Below, piece after piece: positions 54,032 through 64,000 of a stretch of DNA of 64,000 bases. The stretch is from Rhipicephalus microplus (taxonomy: Eukaryota; Arthropoda; Arachnida; Ixodida; Ixodidae): the NCBI RefSeq assembly GCF_043290135.1, contig NC_134705.1:100938239-101002238 (forward strand). The letters are read 5' to 3'. The notes beneath the pieces were generated by a model. That model saw only the letters and a list, made by a program, of their open reading frames with translations, ran no database searches and was not told where the DNA came from. A program made the translations under genes and the position numbers. Every line of letters begins with the position of its first letter. Within the stretch, counting starts at the first letter, position 1.

Positions 54032-57000
54032 TTAGCTGCGGGAGCACAGGCGCAGGAGGACGCGGTCGTTGGCCGGGTCCCAAGCGCCTAGAGCCCCGAC
54101 TATGACGGCGGCCACCGTTACTCTCTGGTAGCGGCGACGCAGATAGTCGGCGATGGGTTGGTAGCGTGCGACCTTGTCGTTTCGTGTGTTGGTAAAGGCC
54201 TCCGGTGTATTCTCGAACGCGCAAGCCACGTCGATCACCAGGGCCTCCTCCCCACGAACCAAGACAAGATCAGGACGCAGTCCAGTGTCGCCGACCGGCC
54301 GGTTCTCGTACGCCACGGTGTAGTCGCGGGCAGCGGCCGTGCGAAGGCGTGAGACCACCGCGTTGTGCCGCGCCTGAGACATGGTGCTATGCGTCATGCA
54401 GTGACATAGCACGTGCGGTAGCGTCTTCCTCGCGTAGCCGCATACCCGGCAACGCTGGTCTCGTTCAGGTGGGCCCCACATGACGGCGCCATTCAGGGGT
54501 AGCAGGTTGAGGCGCGCCCGGTGGATGAATCTCCAGTCGGCGAAGTGCGTGAATGCTCCTGTGGTGATGAAATGGGAGCTCGCACGATCCGCCGAGACGC
54601 ATGCCATCACCTTCCCCTGGTTCGGCTGGTCATGGAGGGCGTTGTCCCGGACGTGGGCCAGTACATCTCGTAGCGCCCGCATGACCCGGTTCCTTTGGGT
54701 TGAAGGAAGCGTTGCGTCGCCGCAGGTGATGGTGACGTGGTCCGGCCGCAGGGACCACGAGACTTGTAGCCTTCGGGACGCCTTACGGGCCTCGGTCCAC
54801 ACGCTGCGCAGCTGGGTTGCCGGCCTTGAGTGGACGACCTGTCGGTCGCCAGAGAGGTACGCCTCCAACTCGAAACGGGTAACCTCCCATCCGAGGCGGG
54901 TGGAGGCGATCTCGTAAGCGTCGGACAGGGCGAGTTCCCGTAGTGACTGGTCTGATGTCGTCAGGAGCTTAAAAGCGGAGTCAATACGACAGATGTCGTA
55001 TAACTCCGCTGCCACCGGTATTGCTATAGCTCCTCCGGAGGCGCTCCCGTGGACGTAGTGTGTCGAGGCGTTCACCGGTAGGTACAATGTACGCTTGAAC
55101 ATGGGCCTGATGGCAAGCTCCAACCGGTGCCAGTCTGTTTTGGTCAGGGCGCCGCACCTCATGGAGAAGTTGAGGGCGGGGAACACAAATGTCTTGAGGG
55201 CGTCAATACGCTGCCACGGGGCTAGAAGGGACGAAAAAATAGCCGTGGCGTTGCGAATGGCGTCGTCATTAACATCGGTCCCCGCTCGCTGTGGAAGGCG
55301 GAAACCCACCGGGCGTCCGAGGTGGCGGAGCGGCTCGGAGTCGCTCAAAGCTGCGACCGGGACGCCGGAGACCCGGAAGACGGTTGGCCGCATTCCGACG
55401 GGGGTGACGCCGCTGAGGTGCAGGGTCGTACACTTGCTCGGGTTGAGAGATAGCCCAAGCGGTGTTGCTAGCGCCTCGACCATGTCGATGCGTTGCTGGA
55501 GAAGAGCAGGACAGTCAGCCAGGGGCGTCAGGTCGTCGGCATAGGCGAGGATATTGTGGTCGTCGCCTGTGCCTTGGACGCCTCAAACCACGGGGTCTAT
55601 GACCAGGTTGAAGAGCAACCCGCTGAGCGGGCAGCCCTGGCGTAGACCCGAGTGGATGACGACCGGATCTGTTGTGCCCTCTGCAGCAACGATGACAGTC
55701 TGGTTGTCTTGGTAAAGGTCCTCGATGAGGGCGGTGAATGTCTCTCCGGCACCGGAACCACGGATGGCATCCAAGAGGGCTTGGTGAGGCACGGACCCGT
55801 AGGCGTTTGCGAAGTCCAGAAGGGCTGCGCAAAACTCCGTGCCACCGGCTCTGGCTGCGTCCATGCGGTGCTGGAAGATGTAGTTGAGTTCAAAAACGCC
55901 ATCATATGGGAGGAAACCTTTTTGGCACCTTGACAAGACCTGGTGATTCATGATCCAGGCTTGCAGGCGCGACGCAAGGCACTTGGCGTATAGCTTTGAG
56001 GCAGTACAGCCAAGTGCAATCGGTCGCCAGTTGCCCGGAACAGAGGGATCACCTTTCTTGTATATCAGTACCGTACGCGACGTTCGCCATGAGTCCGGGG
56101 TGCGACGGTGGTGAAGGCAGGCGTTGAATAGGGCAGACAGGAAGCGGGCCTCCGGGTCGACGGACCTCCAGTGTTGGTAAGTCAGTCTGTCTGGACCGGG
56201 AGCCGTATTCTCCGACTTCCGGAGCTGGAGGAGAACCTCCTCTGCCGAGAACGACGCCGTGTCGACCGGAACAGGAGCCGCGGGTTGTTGGAACAGTGCT
56301 GAGGTGTCTGCCGTGCGAGGTGACCAGGTGGAGGCCCAATGGTCCTGGATGTCTCGTATGGGGATGGTGCAGGACCGTGTGGGACCCTCCATGATCAGGC
56401 GCACGGCACGTCGGTGGTTCCTGCGGTATAGACGCTGGATCTGCGTCGCGTTGTTGGGATTGACGTCTCGAGCAGGGCGTCCCGGTGTTGACGGAGGGAG
56501 GCGGACAGCCTCCGCGGCCAGAGCAACAGCCCGAGACCACACCTGCTCACACGTGACCCATGAGTCAGGCGTCGGGGCTGAGTGGAGCGTGGCTCGCAAG
56601 ATGCGGACCTGCTCCGCAAGCAGCACGGTGTGGTCCGGTGGTATTTCCATCGTCGGTGCTTCCACGGGAGTGTCGTGTGCGTCGTCGTCGGCATCTTCCG
56701 CGCCAGTGTCTTCCAACCGCTCGGAAAGGGAAGGGGATGAGGAGGAACGGGAACTGGTCGACAGAGGGCGGTGGTCGACGATGGTGCCGGCAGCTGGGAC
56801 ACTCTGTCCGTTACCGGCTCGTTGGCCGATGCGTCGTCGTAGTCGTCGGTACCGGGGACGTCGGCAAGCTCCGTGGACATCCGCGAGGAAGCCCTCGAAG
56901 CAGACGACGTGGAGCCAGGACCGGTGTGACGACGAGAAGACGAGCCGGGCGTGGAAGAGACCTCGCCAGTCGTGGACGGGGGACCCGGATCTGGTGGCAC

Positions 57001-57890
57001 GGCTGGTGGCGTTCCGGGAACTGAAGGCGACTGCCGAGGCGTGGAAGAGCCGGAGCCGGAAGTGGCTGAAGAGTGGCCCGGCATGGTAAACGCCTCGGAG
57101 GTTGACGCCGACGGAGAACCGGTGGCCGTATTGCTGGAGTCCGACCCGGTGCTCGAAGATGGTGTCGATGGGGAAGACTTGCCTCCACGACGTCTTCGAG
57201 ACCGGGAAACGGTTGTTCGGGTCTGTAGTGCTGGTGGTGCTCGGCAAGTTGTACCGGAAGGAGCTGGTCCGGGGGATGGTGTGGTCTCTGTGCCAGAGGA
57301 ACTGGAGGAAGTCGCCGTAGGCTGCCGTGGGTTGCGAAGAGGAACAAATGGGGTGGACTCCTCTTGCGCATGCCGTGCCATGGTGTGCCGGGCCAAGGAG
57401 CGCTCGCAGTTGAAGTACTTCGGGCAATACCGGCAGGGGTGGTAAGGCTCGTTCGAGGCAGGACCCGGGCAGTCGTGGCGGGCGGACAGCGAATTAACCG
57501 GGCATCACAGGCGACGCACCGGTAGAGACGCCTCGTTGGCCGAACCCCGTGTTTCTGCTCCATGTGGGACCGCCACGCGGACAGTCGGAGCGAGACTGAT
57601 GTACGGGCTAGGCAGCCCGCGCAACAGAGATAAGGACAACGTAGCATCCCGGGCACCGGCAGGTACACCGTCATGATGCCCTGGTGAATGACGGGCGGTC
57701 GGGAGCGAGGAGGGCCCGATGCTGCCGCTGAAACGCCAGTAGACACGGGGGTGCCAGGACGAGGCCGTTGGGCCGGCGGCGGCGCCGGGGTGTTCAACCC
57801 CGAAGGGGGAGCGGGAAGCCGCCGACGGCTACCGGAACCCGGGACGAGCGGCTCGATGGACACAGCAGGTGGCCGGCGGGGGGTAGGCAT
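54032..57890 (-). pseudogene. Element F ORF: zinc finger-RT-restriction-like endonuclease, broken
   Basis: The N-terminus (first ATG in the open frame 57,890; a later one at 57,674 gives MTVYLPVPGML) has CPYLCCAGCL...HMEQKH and YRCVACDARL finger-like motifs. A frameshift near 57,475 leads to CRYCPKYFNCERSLARHTMARH (C2H2), then a Ser/Pro-rich linker; a second shift near 56,770 leads to the RT frame. RT motifs: PGPDRLTYQHW, NWRPIALGCTASKLYAKCLASRL, LLDFANAYGSVPH, SGLRQGCPLSG. An in-frame TGA at 55,583-55,585 (DPVV-stop-GVQG) precedes ILAYADDLTPLA. The C-terminus has CRVCGYARKTLPHVLCHC and LRPDLVLVRGEEALVIDVACAF, the PD...D core of the endonuclease, ending at 54,032. Three lesions make it inactive. 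Confidence 0.8.
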
Positions 57891-57977
57891 GGCCAGGCAG
57901 GGACTTCTCCAGTTGGCAGGACCCGTGGACGGACGTCCAGGCAGGAATGCCGGGGCGACGACGACGACGGCGCCGAA

Positions 57978-58395
57978 GTGGTCACGATGACCAGGGTCCG
58001 TTGGTGTCACCAGCAGGCATTGGCGACCGGACCGGGAGCGGCAGGCAAGAAAAGGCTAGTAGACTCTCACCAGTCCCGGAGGGCGTCTTCTCCCGCTGGC
58101 TGGACTGGAACGCCTCGTCGGTCGGTGTCCACGTCCTCGTTGTTTGATGTCCTGGCCGGTAGGCTCGGGCGACGATGGCGAGGTGGTCACGAGGACCGGG
58201 GCCCGTGGATGTGGTCAGCAGGCATTGACGACCGGGCCGGGAGTGGCAGGCAAGAAAAGGCTCGTGGACTCTTACCACTCCCGGAGGACGTCTGCTCCTG
58301 CTGGTGGGCCCGCCGTGTCGGTAGATGGCCGGAGACTCCTTGGATAGTACAGCAGGGCCGAGGAACCAGGTGGACCCAGGTACAGCGTGGCTGCG
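57978..58395 (-). repeat. About 205-bp tandem repeat in element F 5' region
   Basis: The phrase GTGGTCACGA starts at 57,978 and again at 58,183, and the following about 110 bases match well in both (for example GCAGGCAAGAAAAGGCT, GACTCT-ACCA-TCCCGGAGG). The right copy degenerates beyond about 58,300. Tandem 5' monomers often carry promoter activity in LINEs, but here this is inference. Confidence 0.65.
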
Positions 58396-58487
58396 TGCGA
58401 CCAGGGGAAGGGGGACCTTCCAGGGCGGCCGGCTCGCCGGGAGGGACTGTTCTCGTCTTTTGGCTGTAAAGATCAAAAGTGGGAGAT

Positions 58488-58513
58488 CCACTTTGATCTT
58501 AGCCAAAAGGCCG
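58488..58513 (-). pseudogene. U2: U2 snRNA locus 6, 5' part, truncated
   Basis: Minus strand TCGGCCTTTTGGCTAAGATC then AAAGTG: U2 nucleotides 8-33. The first 7 bases of U2 and the promoter side are absent, replaced by LTR sequence of a Gypsy remnant. Confidence 0.88.
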
Positions 58514-58677
58514 AAATCATGTACAGACAAACTGGAAGGCCGAGGAACATCGGCAGAGTGAGGAACATCAGCAGGCCAAAATCCAAACAAGCGTAAGCTG
58601 GGGAAATGCGTGTAGATCACCAGCGCTGTTGCTTGCCTTGCTTGCTGCTTCGTCGTCTTCTCGCATTGTTTCCTACA
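58514..58677 (-). repeat. Gypsy 3' LTR, truncated at the U2 junction
   Basis: Aligns with 62,102-62,286 through shared blocks such as GGCCGAGGAAC, GTGTAGATCA and CTTGCTTGCTGCTT. Divergence between the LTRs is considerable, which implies an old insertion. Confidence 0.65.
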
Positions 58678-58833
58678 TTGGCGCCTGGTGAAGAGCGTAG
58701 CCATCCTGAGGACTTAAGGGGTAGTCACTATTCTGGGGTCATAATACGGCTTCAGGTGACTAACATGTACAATTTCTCGGCCACAACGACGTAAGTAGTC
58801 AGACAGTGTCAAAGGCTCAATCTCGTAAACGGG

Positions 58834-61352
58834 TCAGTTGTCTGCAATCTTTTGTGTATCTGGCAACATCAGGTATTGCAGTGTACTCAGATGAGTAAGG
58901 CGTGTAGGGGAGGATAGTGTCCAGCACGCACGATAGTTCACAGCCGTACAACAGAAAGAAAGGGCAAACCCTGTGGTCGCGTGCCTAGCGGTAATATACG
59001 CATACGTGACGAATGGAAGCACAGTGTCCCTATTCATCTACTCTGAAGCTGTGTACACTGTCAACATACCACCGAGAGTGCGAGTAAAGTGTTCTGTGAG
59101 TCCATTTGTCTCCGGGTGATAAGCTGTCTTCATGCGATAAACCATGTTGCACTGAGCGAGCATGGCATGAATGGCGTCAGATAGGAAAACACGCCACCTG
59201 TCACTCAAAAGTTCGCGGGGAGCACCGTGGCGAGGAACGAAGTTGCGCATGGTGAAAAACGCAGTTTATATTGCTGTTGCTGTGTGTAGTGCTGCCGTCT
59301 TTACGTATCGCACGAAGTGATCCACGCCGACAATTATCTACCTATTTCCAGAAGATGACGACGAAAGTGGTCCGTATAAGTCGATACCGGCGCGGTCAAA
59401 TGAACGCGCTTGACAAAGCAGATGCTAAAGTGTACCAGCCGGGTATTCAGGTGGGACTTTACCTCGCTTGCATGCAATAAAAGAACGTACGTATTGTGAA
59501 CAAATGTGTATATGCCGCGCCAGTTGTATCCCTGACGCAGACGTTTGTACGTTTTGAGAGCGCCGGCGTGAGCGCTTCGAGGGTTGTTGTGAAACGCAGT
59601 ATAGGTTTTCGAGCGCATGTGGTTGGGTATCACTAACAGCCACCTCTGACTTTCGGACGTGTAATTTTGCCGATAGAGGACGTCGCATTGAAGAATGAAA
59701 TGTGTGGCTTGATCGGGGATTGTTCTTGAGACCGACTGAGCCAACGGATCAGTCAGAAAGGCGTGGAGTGGGGAAATCCACGCATCTTCGTGGTTCTCCG
59801 ATGTCATGTCTGCGAAACCAATTGGTGCAATTAGAGCTGAAGAAGGTGAAGAGGAAATCGGGCCAGCCGGTAGCGGTGAGCAGGATAGAACATCAGCGTC
59901 GGAGTGCTTGCGGTTGGATCGGTATACAACACAAATGTGGTATTCTTGTAGCCAACATAGAGCGTGGTGATCCGTAATGACTTCGAAAGGATGGCCATAA
60001 AGGTGTTGACAGATTTTCATTAAAGCCCAGATAATTGCGCGACACTCTTTCTCAGTGACAGAATAAGTACACTCAGTTTCCTTGAGGGTTCGACTCGTGT
60101 AAGCGACCACGTATTCTTGGTATCCTGGTTTTCGTTGAGCCAGTACGACGCCACGACCGACACCACTTGCGTCGGTGTGAACTTCCGTAGGGGCATCTGA
60201 CTCAAAATGACGTAGTATTGGAAGTCATAATAATAACCGCTGAAGCGTGGTGAAGGATTTGTCGCACTCTTTTGACCAAGCAGGAATGCCTTTGGAAGTT
60301 GTGAGCAGGTTGGTAAGAGGTGCGATGATGGAAGAGAGGTCGCGCACAAATTGACAAAAGTAAGAGCACAGCCCAATAAAACTTCAAAGCGCCTGCATGT
60401 AATTGGGCTTTGGATAGTCGGCCATGGCACGGAGTTTCGCCGGATCCGGGAGAATACCCTCCTTGCAAACGACGGGAACCAGTATAGTGAGCTGGCGTGC
60501 GGCAAAATGGCACTTCTTGATGTTCAGTTGAAGGCCAGAAGAGGTTAGACACGTGAGAATATCACGAATACGAATGAGGTAAGTCGAAAAATCGCCAGAA
60601 AAAACGACGATGTCGTCAAGGTAGCAGAGGCACGTGTTCCACTTGTAGCCGCGAAGGATGGTTTCCATCATCTGTTAGAAAGTAGCTGGGGCGTTACAGA
60701 ATCAAAACAGCATGACGATAAACTCGCACAGCCCATCAGGTGTGACAAATGCAGTCTTAGATCAGTCGAGGTCAACCAGTGGAACTTGCCAATAACCTGA
60801 GTGTAAATCTAAAGAGGAGAAATATTTTGCTCCTTGCAAGCAATCGAGAGCACTGTCGATGCGTGACAACGGGTACACGTCCTTCCGTTTTATTTTATTG
60901 AGCTGGTGGTAGTCGACACACATACGATTGTGTGTCAACCCATACTTTATGCAGACAAGCACAATAGGGAACAACCACGGGCTCTGCGATGGCTGGATGA
61001 CACCGCGCTTGAGCATGTCAACTTGTTCGTTGATATTACGCCGCTTTTCCGCTGAAACTCGATATGGTCGTTGGCGTAAGGAAGCATGCAAACCGGTGTC
61101 AATGTGGTGCGTGATGTTTGCTCTGGGACCCAAAGATGGTTGAGCGCAATCGAAGGAAGAGCGGAACTGTCGAAGAAAGAACAAAAGTTCGAATTTTTGT
61201 GCCGCTGATAGCTCAGCGGCAGCACAAGGGTGGAATGAGTCTGGCGCGGGCATTGTAGCCACAGGCGGCGTCATGGCATTGAGCTGGAGGTGCGGTTGGC
61301 TTTCGGCAAATTCTAGAGGGCGCAAGAGGTCAACGTCTTGTATGCTGTCCAA
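58834..61352 (-). pseudogene. Gypsy pol remnant (RT, RNase H, integrase)
   Basis: Fragments in several frames. RT: VDYHQLNKIKRKDVYPLSRIDSALDCLQG and FSSLDLHSGYWQVPL (60,762-61,352), then CYLDDIVVFS with the YLDD box (60,384-60,671). RNase H: AYTSRTLKETECTYSVTEKECRAIIWAL and ITDHHALCWL (59,870-60,110). Integrase: HPETNGLTEHFTRTLGGML preceded by PRHGAPRELLSD (59,038-59,250), and its tail at 58,834-59,037. Frameshifts separate the pieces; no frame is complete. Confidence 0.75.
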
Positions 61353-61873
61353 CAGTCTCCGCGAAGTAAGTTGACTGGCGACGATAGTGAATTCACAATA
61401 AGCATGCTGGTAGCAGCGGATTCCACAGTGAGTACGGCAAAGGGCAGGTGTAGGCTACGGTAGAGGAAAAATACATCAGAAGGAGTAAACAAAACAGTTT
61501 TGGCAGGGGCGGCTGTTCAGCTCAAGGCTACAAGGGTGGACCCTGACCCAATGTAGGCCGGACATGGAGTGGCATGACAGGTTGAGCATAAGGCATACGT
61601 TTTTGCGTAGGACGAGCAACGGCGGCGGCGTATGTGAGAGGCAGAGGCACAATTACTGGTTTTGCTGTTGCAAGAGTGGGAGGGCCTCAGCGAGTTGGGT
61701 CCGAATGGCGTGTTGGAGTTCCAGAGCCAAAGCATGTACGAACTCATGTGCCAGTGGCAGGAGTGACAGCTGGCGCGCTACCTCTTCGCGGACGAACTCC
61801 TTAATTGTCGAAAGTAGCGGCTACTCATCAGTAGGACAGGCAGGTACATGCAAGCTTGCGAGTGTCCCTGGCG

Positions 61874-62107
61874 TCACGGGGGCTTGACGAGCAATCGCGC
61901 GTAGCCTACGCAACTCCTCGAAGTTCTGACAGAAGGACACGAGCAAAGCGATTTTGGGGGGATTCTCGTGAGCAATACCTGAAAAGTGCCGTTCTCGATA
62001 CCTTTTAAAATGTGCCTGGTCTCTTGATCCTCAGGCATGACAGAGTTGACGCGGCTGCATAGGTGCAACACATCTTCAATGTACCTCGCACCTCCACCAG
62101 ATGTCAC
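61874..62107 (-). pseudogene. Gypsy gag fragment abutting the 5' LTR
   Basis: Reads YIEDVLHLCSRVNSVMPEDQETRHILKGIENGTFQVLL, a characteristic mid-gag segment, followed after a frameshift by QNFEELRRLRAIARQAP. The start of gag and a primer-binding region are missing between LTR and this segment. Confidence 0.6.
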
Positions 62108-62286
62108 GTGATTTATTCACGTACGGACGAACTGAAAGGCCGAGGAACGTCAGCAGACCGAGGAACGTCAGCAAGCCGAAACTCAAGCAAGCGCAAGCTC
62201 GGGTCACACGTGTGTAGATCATCAACGCTGTGGCTTGTCTTGCTTGCTGCTTTGTAGTCGTCTCACATTCTTCCCTAAAATATACA
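62102..62286 (-). repeat. Gypsy 5' LTR
   Basis: 185 bp with TG...CA ends (minus strand), containing a doubled phrase CGTTCCTCGG and an AATAAA near its end. Confidence 0.6.
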
Positions 62287-64000
62287 GTGTTTGTCACGTT
62301 TTGACGATGTACTGGACGATATTGGCGGATGGTGGCGGATGGTTGGGCCGGATCAATATAATCGTCCGGCCCTTCCCCCCATTCAATGTCATTCGCTCCG
62401 TGGACATGCTGCGAATTTTTTTTACTTCCCTCTTCTCTTTCCTTTTTTCTTTCCTCCTGCCTTGCTTTTCTCTTTGTATCTCCTAAACTTTGAACATTAT
62501 GCGTCTATACATTAGTTATCAGTGCGCAAAGGTACACCAACCAGACCAAATTAAAGACGAGAGACACAGACAAAATTTTCACCATTCATTCTGGTTGCCT
62601 TTCCACTTCACTTGCTTGCCGCAATGGTCTTATCGCATTACAAGATGCAGCGCGTTCAGTCAATGTGACAACTATACAGTGGTCGCTGAGTGGTATGATG
62701 TTATCCCACGAAGTAGAATGATGCGGTTTCTGAGGACGTCTTTGATTTGTGATATATATGAGGGGTTTACCGTCTTGAAACCACCATATGAATATGAGAG
62801 ACGCCGTAGTGGAGGCTCCGAAAATTTCGGCCACCTGGCGTTCTCGAACATCTTTTCATCAGATGCTACATGTGAACACATTTTTTTAGTCTGTTTTTCG
62901 ACATCTCAGGTTGTGGGCCAGCTAAAGCTCAAAAGCTTAAACTAACACGAATTATTTTAAAACACAACAATAGTGTAGACACTTTTCTTGGCGATAATCC
63001 AGAAAGTAAAGATTATTAGTTATGTGAGGCTACTGGAGTTATTGTGAAATTCCAAACCTATTCGCGTTGTATGTAAACAGCACTGCTGCGGCCCACTACC
63101 TCGTAGGCTTACAGCCAGAAGCTACGCATTTCGTTGATATAACGAATATGTAGATTTCAAGTCAATGCTGCACCAGGCTAATTGTGACAAACAGATATTA
63201 TTTACTAACAATGCATTACGCGTGCTACATTAGCACTCATGGACCTATGTTCAATATAAAACGAGCAAATAGTGTCCCATGTAGAGGTGTAACGTGAAAT
63301 GGAATACTTCGCCAATAGGATTCTCCGTGTAACACATGCAAATTTTGAACACGTATGAGTTCCACATAGATAGCCATAACGAATGTATAATGACAAGGCA
63401 TAACAAAGGCACAATGAAAGGTTCCAGGTAAATTGTTTAAGTGTTGATAGCTGGGACAGTTGACGTTGACAGCTCGACCAGTTCTATGCTAGCAAGCAGC
63501 GCGAAAAAAAAACGAAAATTGAGGCGGGCACATCATTTTTGTCATTTCTTCCTGACTGTCGGTCTTGCTTTCTCGCGATGCTTGCTTTTAGGCTTGCAAG
63601 TAGATAAGAAGTAAGAATACAACGTTTTTAAATAAGAAAAACGTTCTATAAGATGCCAATTCCCGTTCTGTAAAGTGGTATTGTTAACATAGCTTCGATC
63701 TAGTAAAACTATAACTACAGCTAGGCTTTATTCAACCAAAAGAATGGGTTTTGAAGGCTTACGGATCTGCACACCTCGCATGTGTGTTGCTTCTCACAGG
63801 GCAATGTAAATAAACACCTATTGAAAAGATTACGTTATTGCTGCTCTGCTCTGGAAGTCTAGAACGACAGATCTACGTGAAATACAGAGCACTACTCGTG
63901 CACATATCAAAGGGAGTTGAGCGTACTTAACCTTACCAAATATGATTTTTTTGTTTCTGCCAGAGGGTATTTAACCACGACAGAGCTGAAGTGTTTTTTC
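62287..64000. other. Gene-free flank with SINE remnant
   Basis: No gene recognised. Apart from the SINE fragment at 62,745-62,850, the sequence is AT-rich with only short overlapping frames. Confidence 0.5.
62745..62850 (-). mobile_element. SINE 3' fragment (Ruka-like)
   Basis: Minus strand reads CCAGGTGGCCGAAATTTTCG, then a GGCGTCTCTCATATTCATAT block and GGTGGTTT, matching the tail half of the SINE in the U2 spacers with scattered changes. The tRNA-like head is absent. Confidence 0.65.

Larger units (their letters stand above)
53696..58487 (-). mobile_element. Element F: R2-type, NeSL/Utopia-like LINE in U2 locus 6
   Basis: About 4.8 kb in U2 orientation with one long ORF, a 5' region holding a 205-bp tandem repeat, and a 3' UTR ending AATAAAATTCCT before U2 CTGTTC. 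U2 bases TAGTAT are missing at the site. The encoded protein has zinc fingers, RT and a C-terminal restriction-like endonuclease, the architecture of R2/NeSL elements. Utopia elements of the NeSL clade are reported to target U2 genes, so Utopia-like is the natural label; clade placement needs a tree. I did not find a Ulp1 protease domain. Confidence 0.8.
58514..62286 (-). mobile_element. Decayed Ty3/Gypsy element at the array edge
   Basis: Minus-strand element with LTR-like ends: 62,102-62,286 (5' LTR, TGTATATT...CACGTGACA, 185 bp) and 58,514-58,677 (3' LTR, starts TGTAGGAAAC and lacks its last 15-20 bases). Internal fragments are in gag-RT-RNase H-integrase order. Many frameshifts and an apparent deletion of the start of gag show it is long dead. 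Confidence 0.7.

Noticed and set aside
56395..58010. Alternative long minus-strand frames in element F as separate proteins
   Set aside because: Only the pieces with zinc-finger or RT motifs make sense; the remaining Pro/Ser/Arg-rich text is off-frame reading of GC-rich DNA around two frameshifts.
58679..58696. TGGCGCC after the left LTR as a primer-binding site of a plus-strand element
   Set aside because: The pol and gag remnants run on the minus strand, which makes this LTR the 3' one; the match is probably chance.

Overview
The window looks like nuclear DNA of an ixodid (hard) tick. The signs are interspersed non-LTR retrotransposons of the I, Tx1-like and NeSL/Utopia-like kinds, a tRNA-derived SINE resembling the tick SINE Ruka, degraded Ty3/Gypsy elements, a Mutator-like transposase/YqaJ gene with a spliceosomal intron, and U2 snRNA genes. 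Long single-copy protein genes are essentially absent. Species cannot be fixed from sequence alone.

Layout. 1-15,430: mostly anonymous non-coding DNA. It carries a Mutator-like transposase/YqaJ gene (about 3,489-6,409, one intron, one small frameshifting deletion), a LINE C-terminal scrap (8,889-9,155, minus), a heavily decayed RT-RNase H LINE (12,211-14,412, plus) and a TCTG microsatellite. 15,431-27,137: a Tx1-like element (B, minus) whose 3' UTR was later hit by a full-length I-type element (A, 15,467-21,316) flanked by a perfect 15-bp target-site duplication and with both ORFs open.

27,138-58,513: the main discovery, a tandem array of U2 snRNA genes on the minus strand. Six U2 loci are separated by five spacers of about 2.48 kb (one enlarged to 3.5 kb by an LTR-gag insertion). 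Every U2 copy seen is split near nucleotides 30-40, in or beside the GUAGUA branch-site-pairing segment, by a retroelement or retroelement-like insert: B, C (29,793-34,984) and D (37,662-44,157) are Tx1-like with an AP-type endonuclease; F (53,696-58,487) is R2-type/NeSL-Utopia-like with a C-terminal restriction-like endonuclease; two loci share one 257-bp insert. No intact U2 gene lies in the window, so this is a retired or decoy array occupied by at least two enzymatically unrelated U2-targeting lineages. Each spacer carries the same 220-bp SINE with the same flanking duplication, so the SINE predates array amplification.

58,514-62,286: a decayed Ty3/Gypsy element (minus) whose left LTR is fused to the last U2 fragment. 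62,287-64,000: anonymous, with one SINE remnant.

How the parts relate. U2-specific elements depend on the repeated U2 target; unequal exchange copies interrupted units (units 4 and 5 are near-identical); later general transposons (A, Gypsy pieces) land in the unselected material. Element A has both ORFs intact. Element B keeps an intact ORF2 and element D an intact ORF1, but no single U2-targeting copy here has every ORF intact. Boundaries of elements and of U2 ends are read by eye and are good to a few bases.
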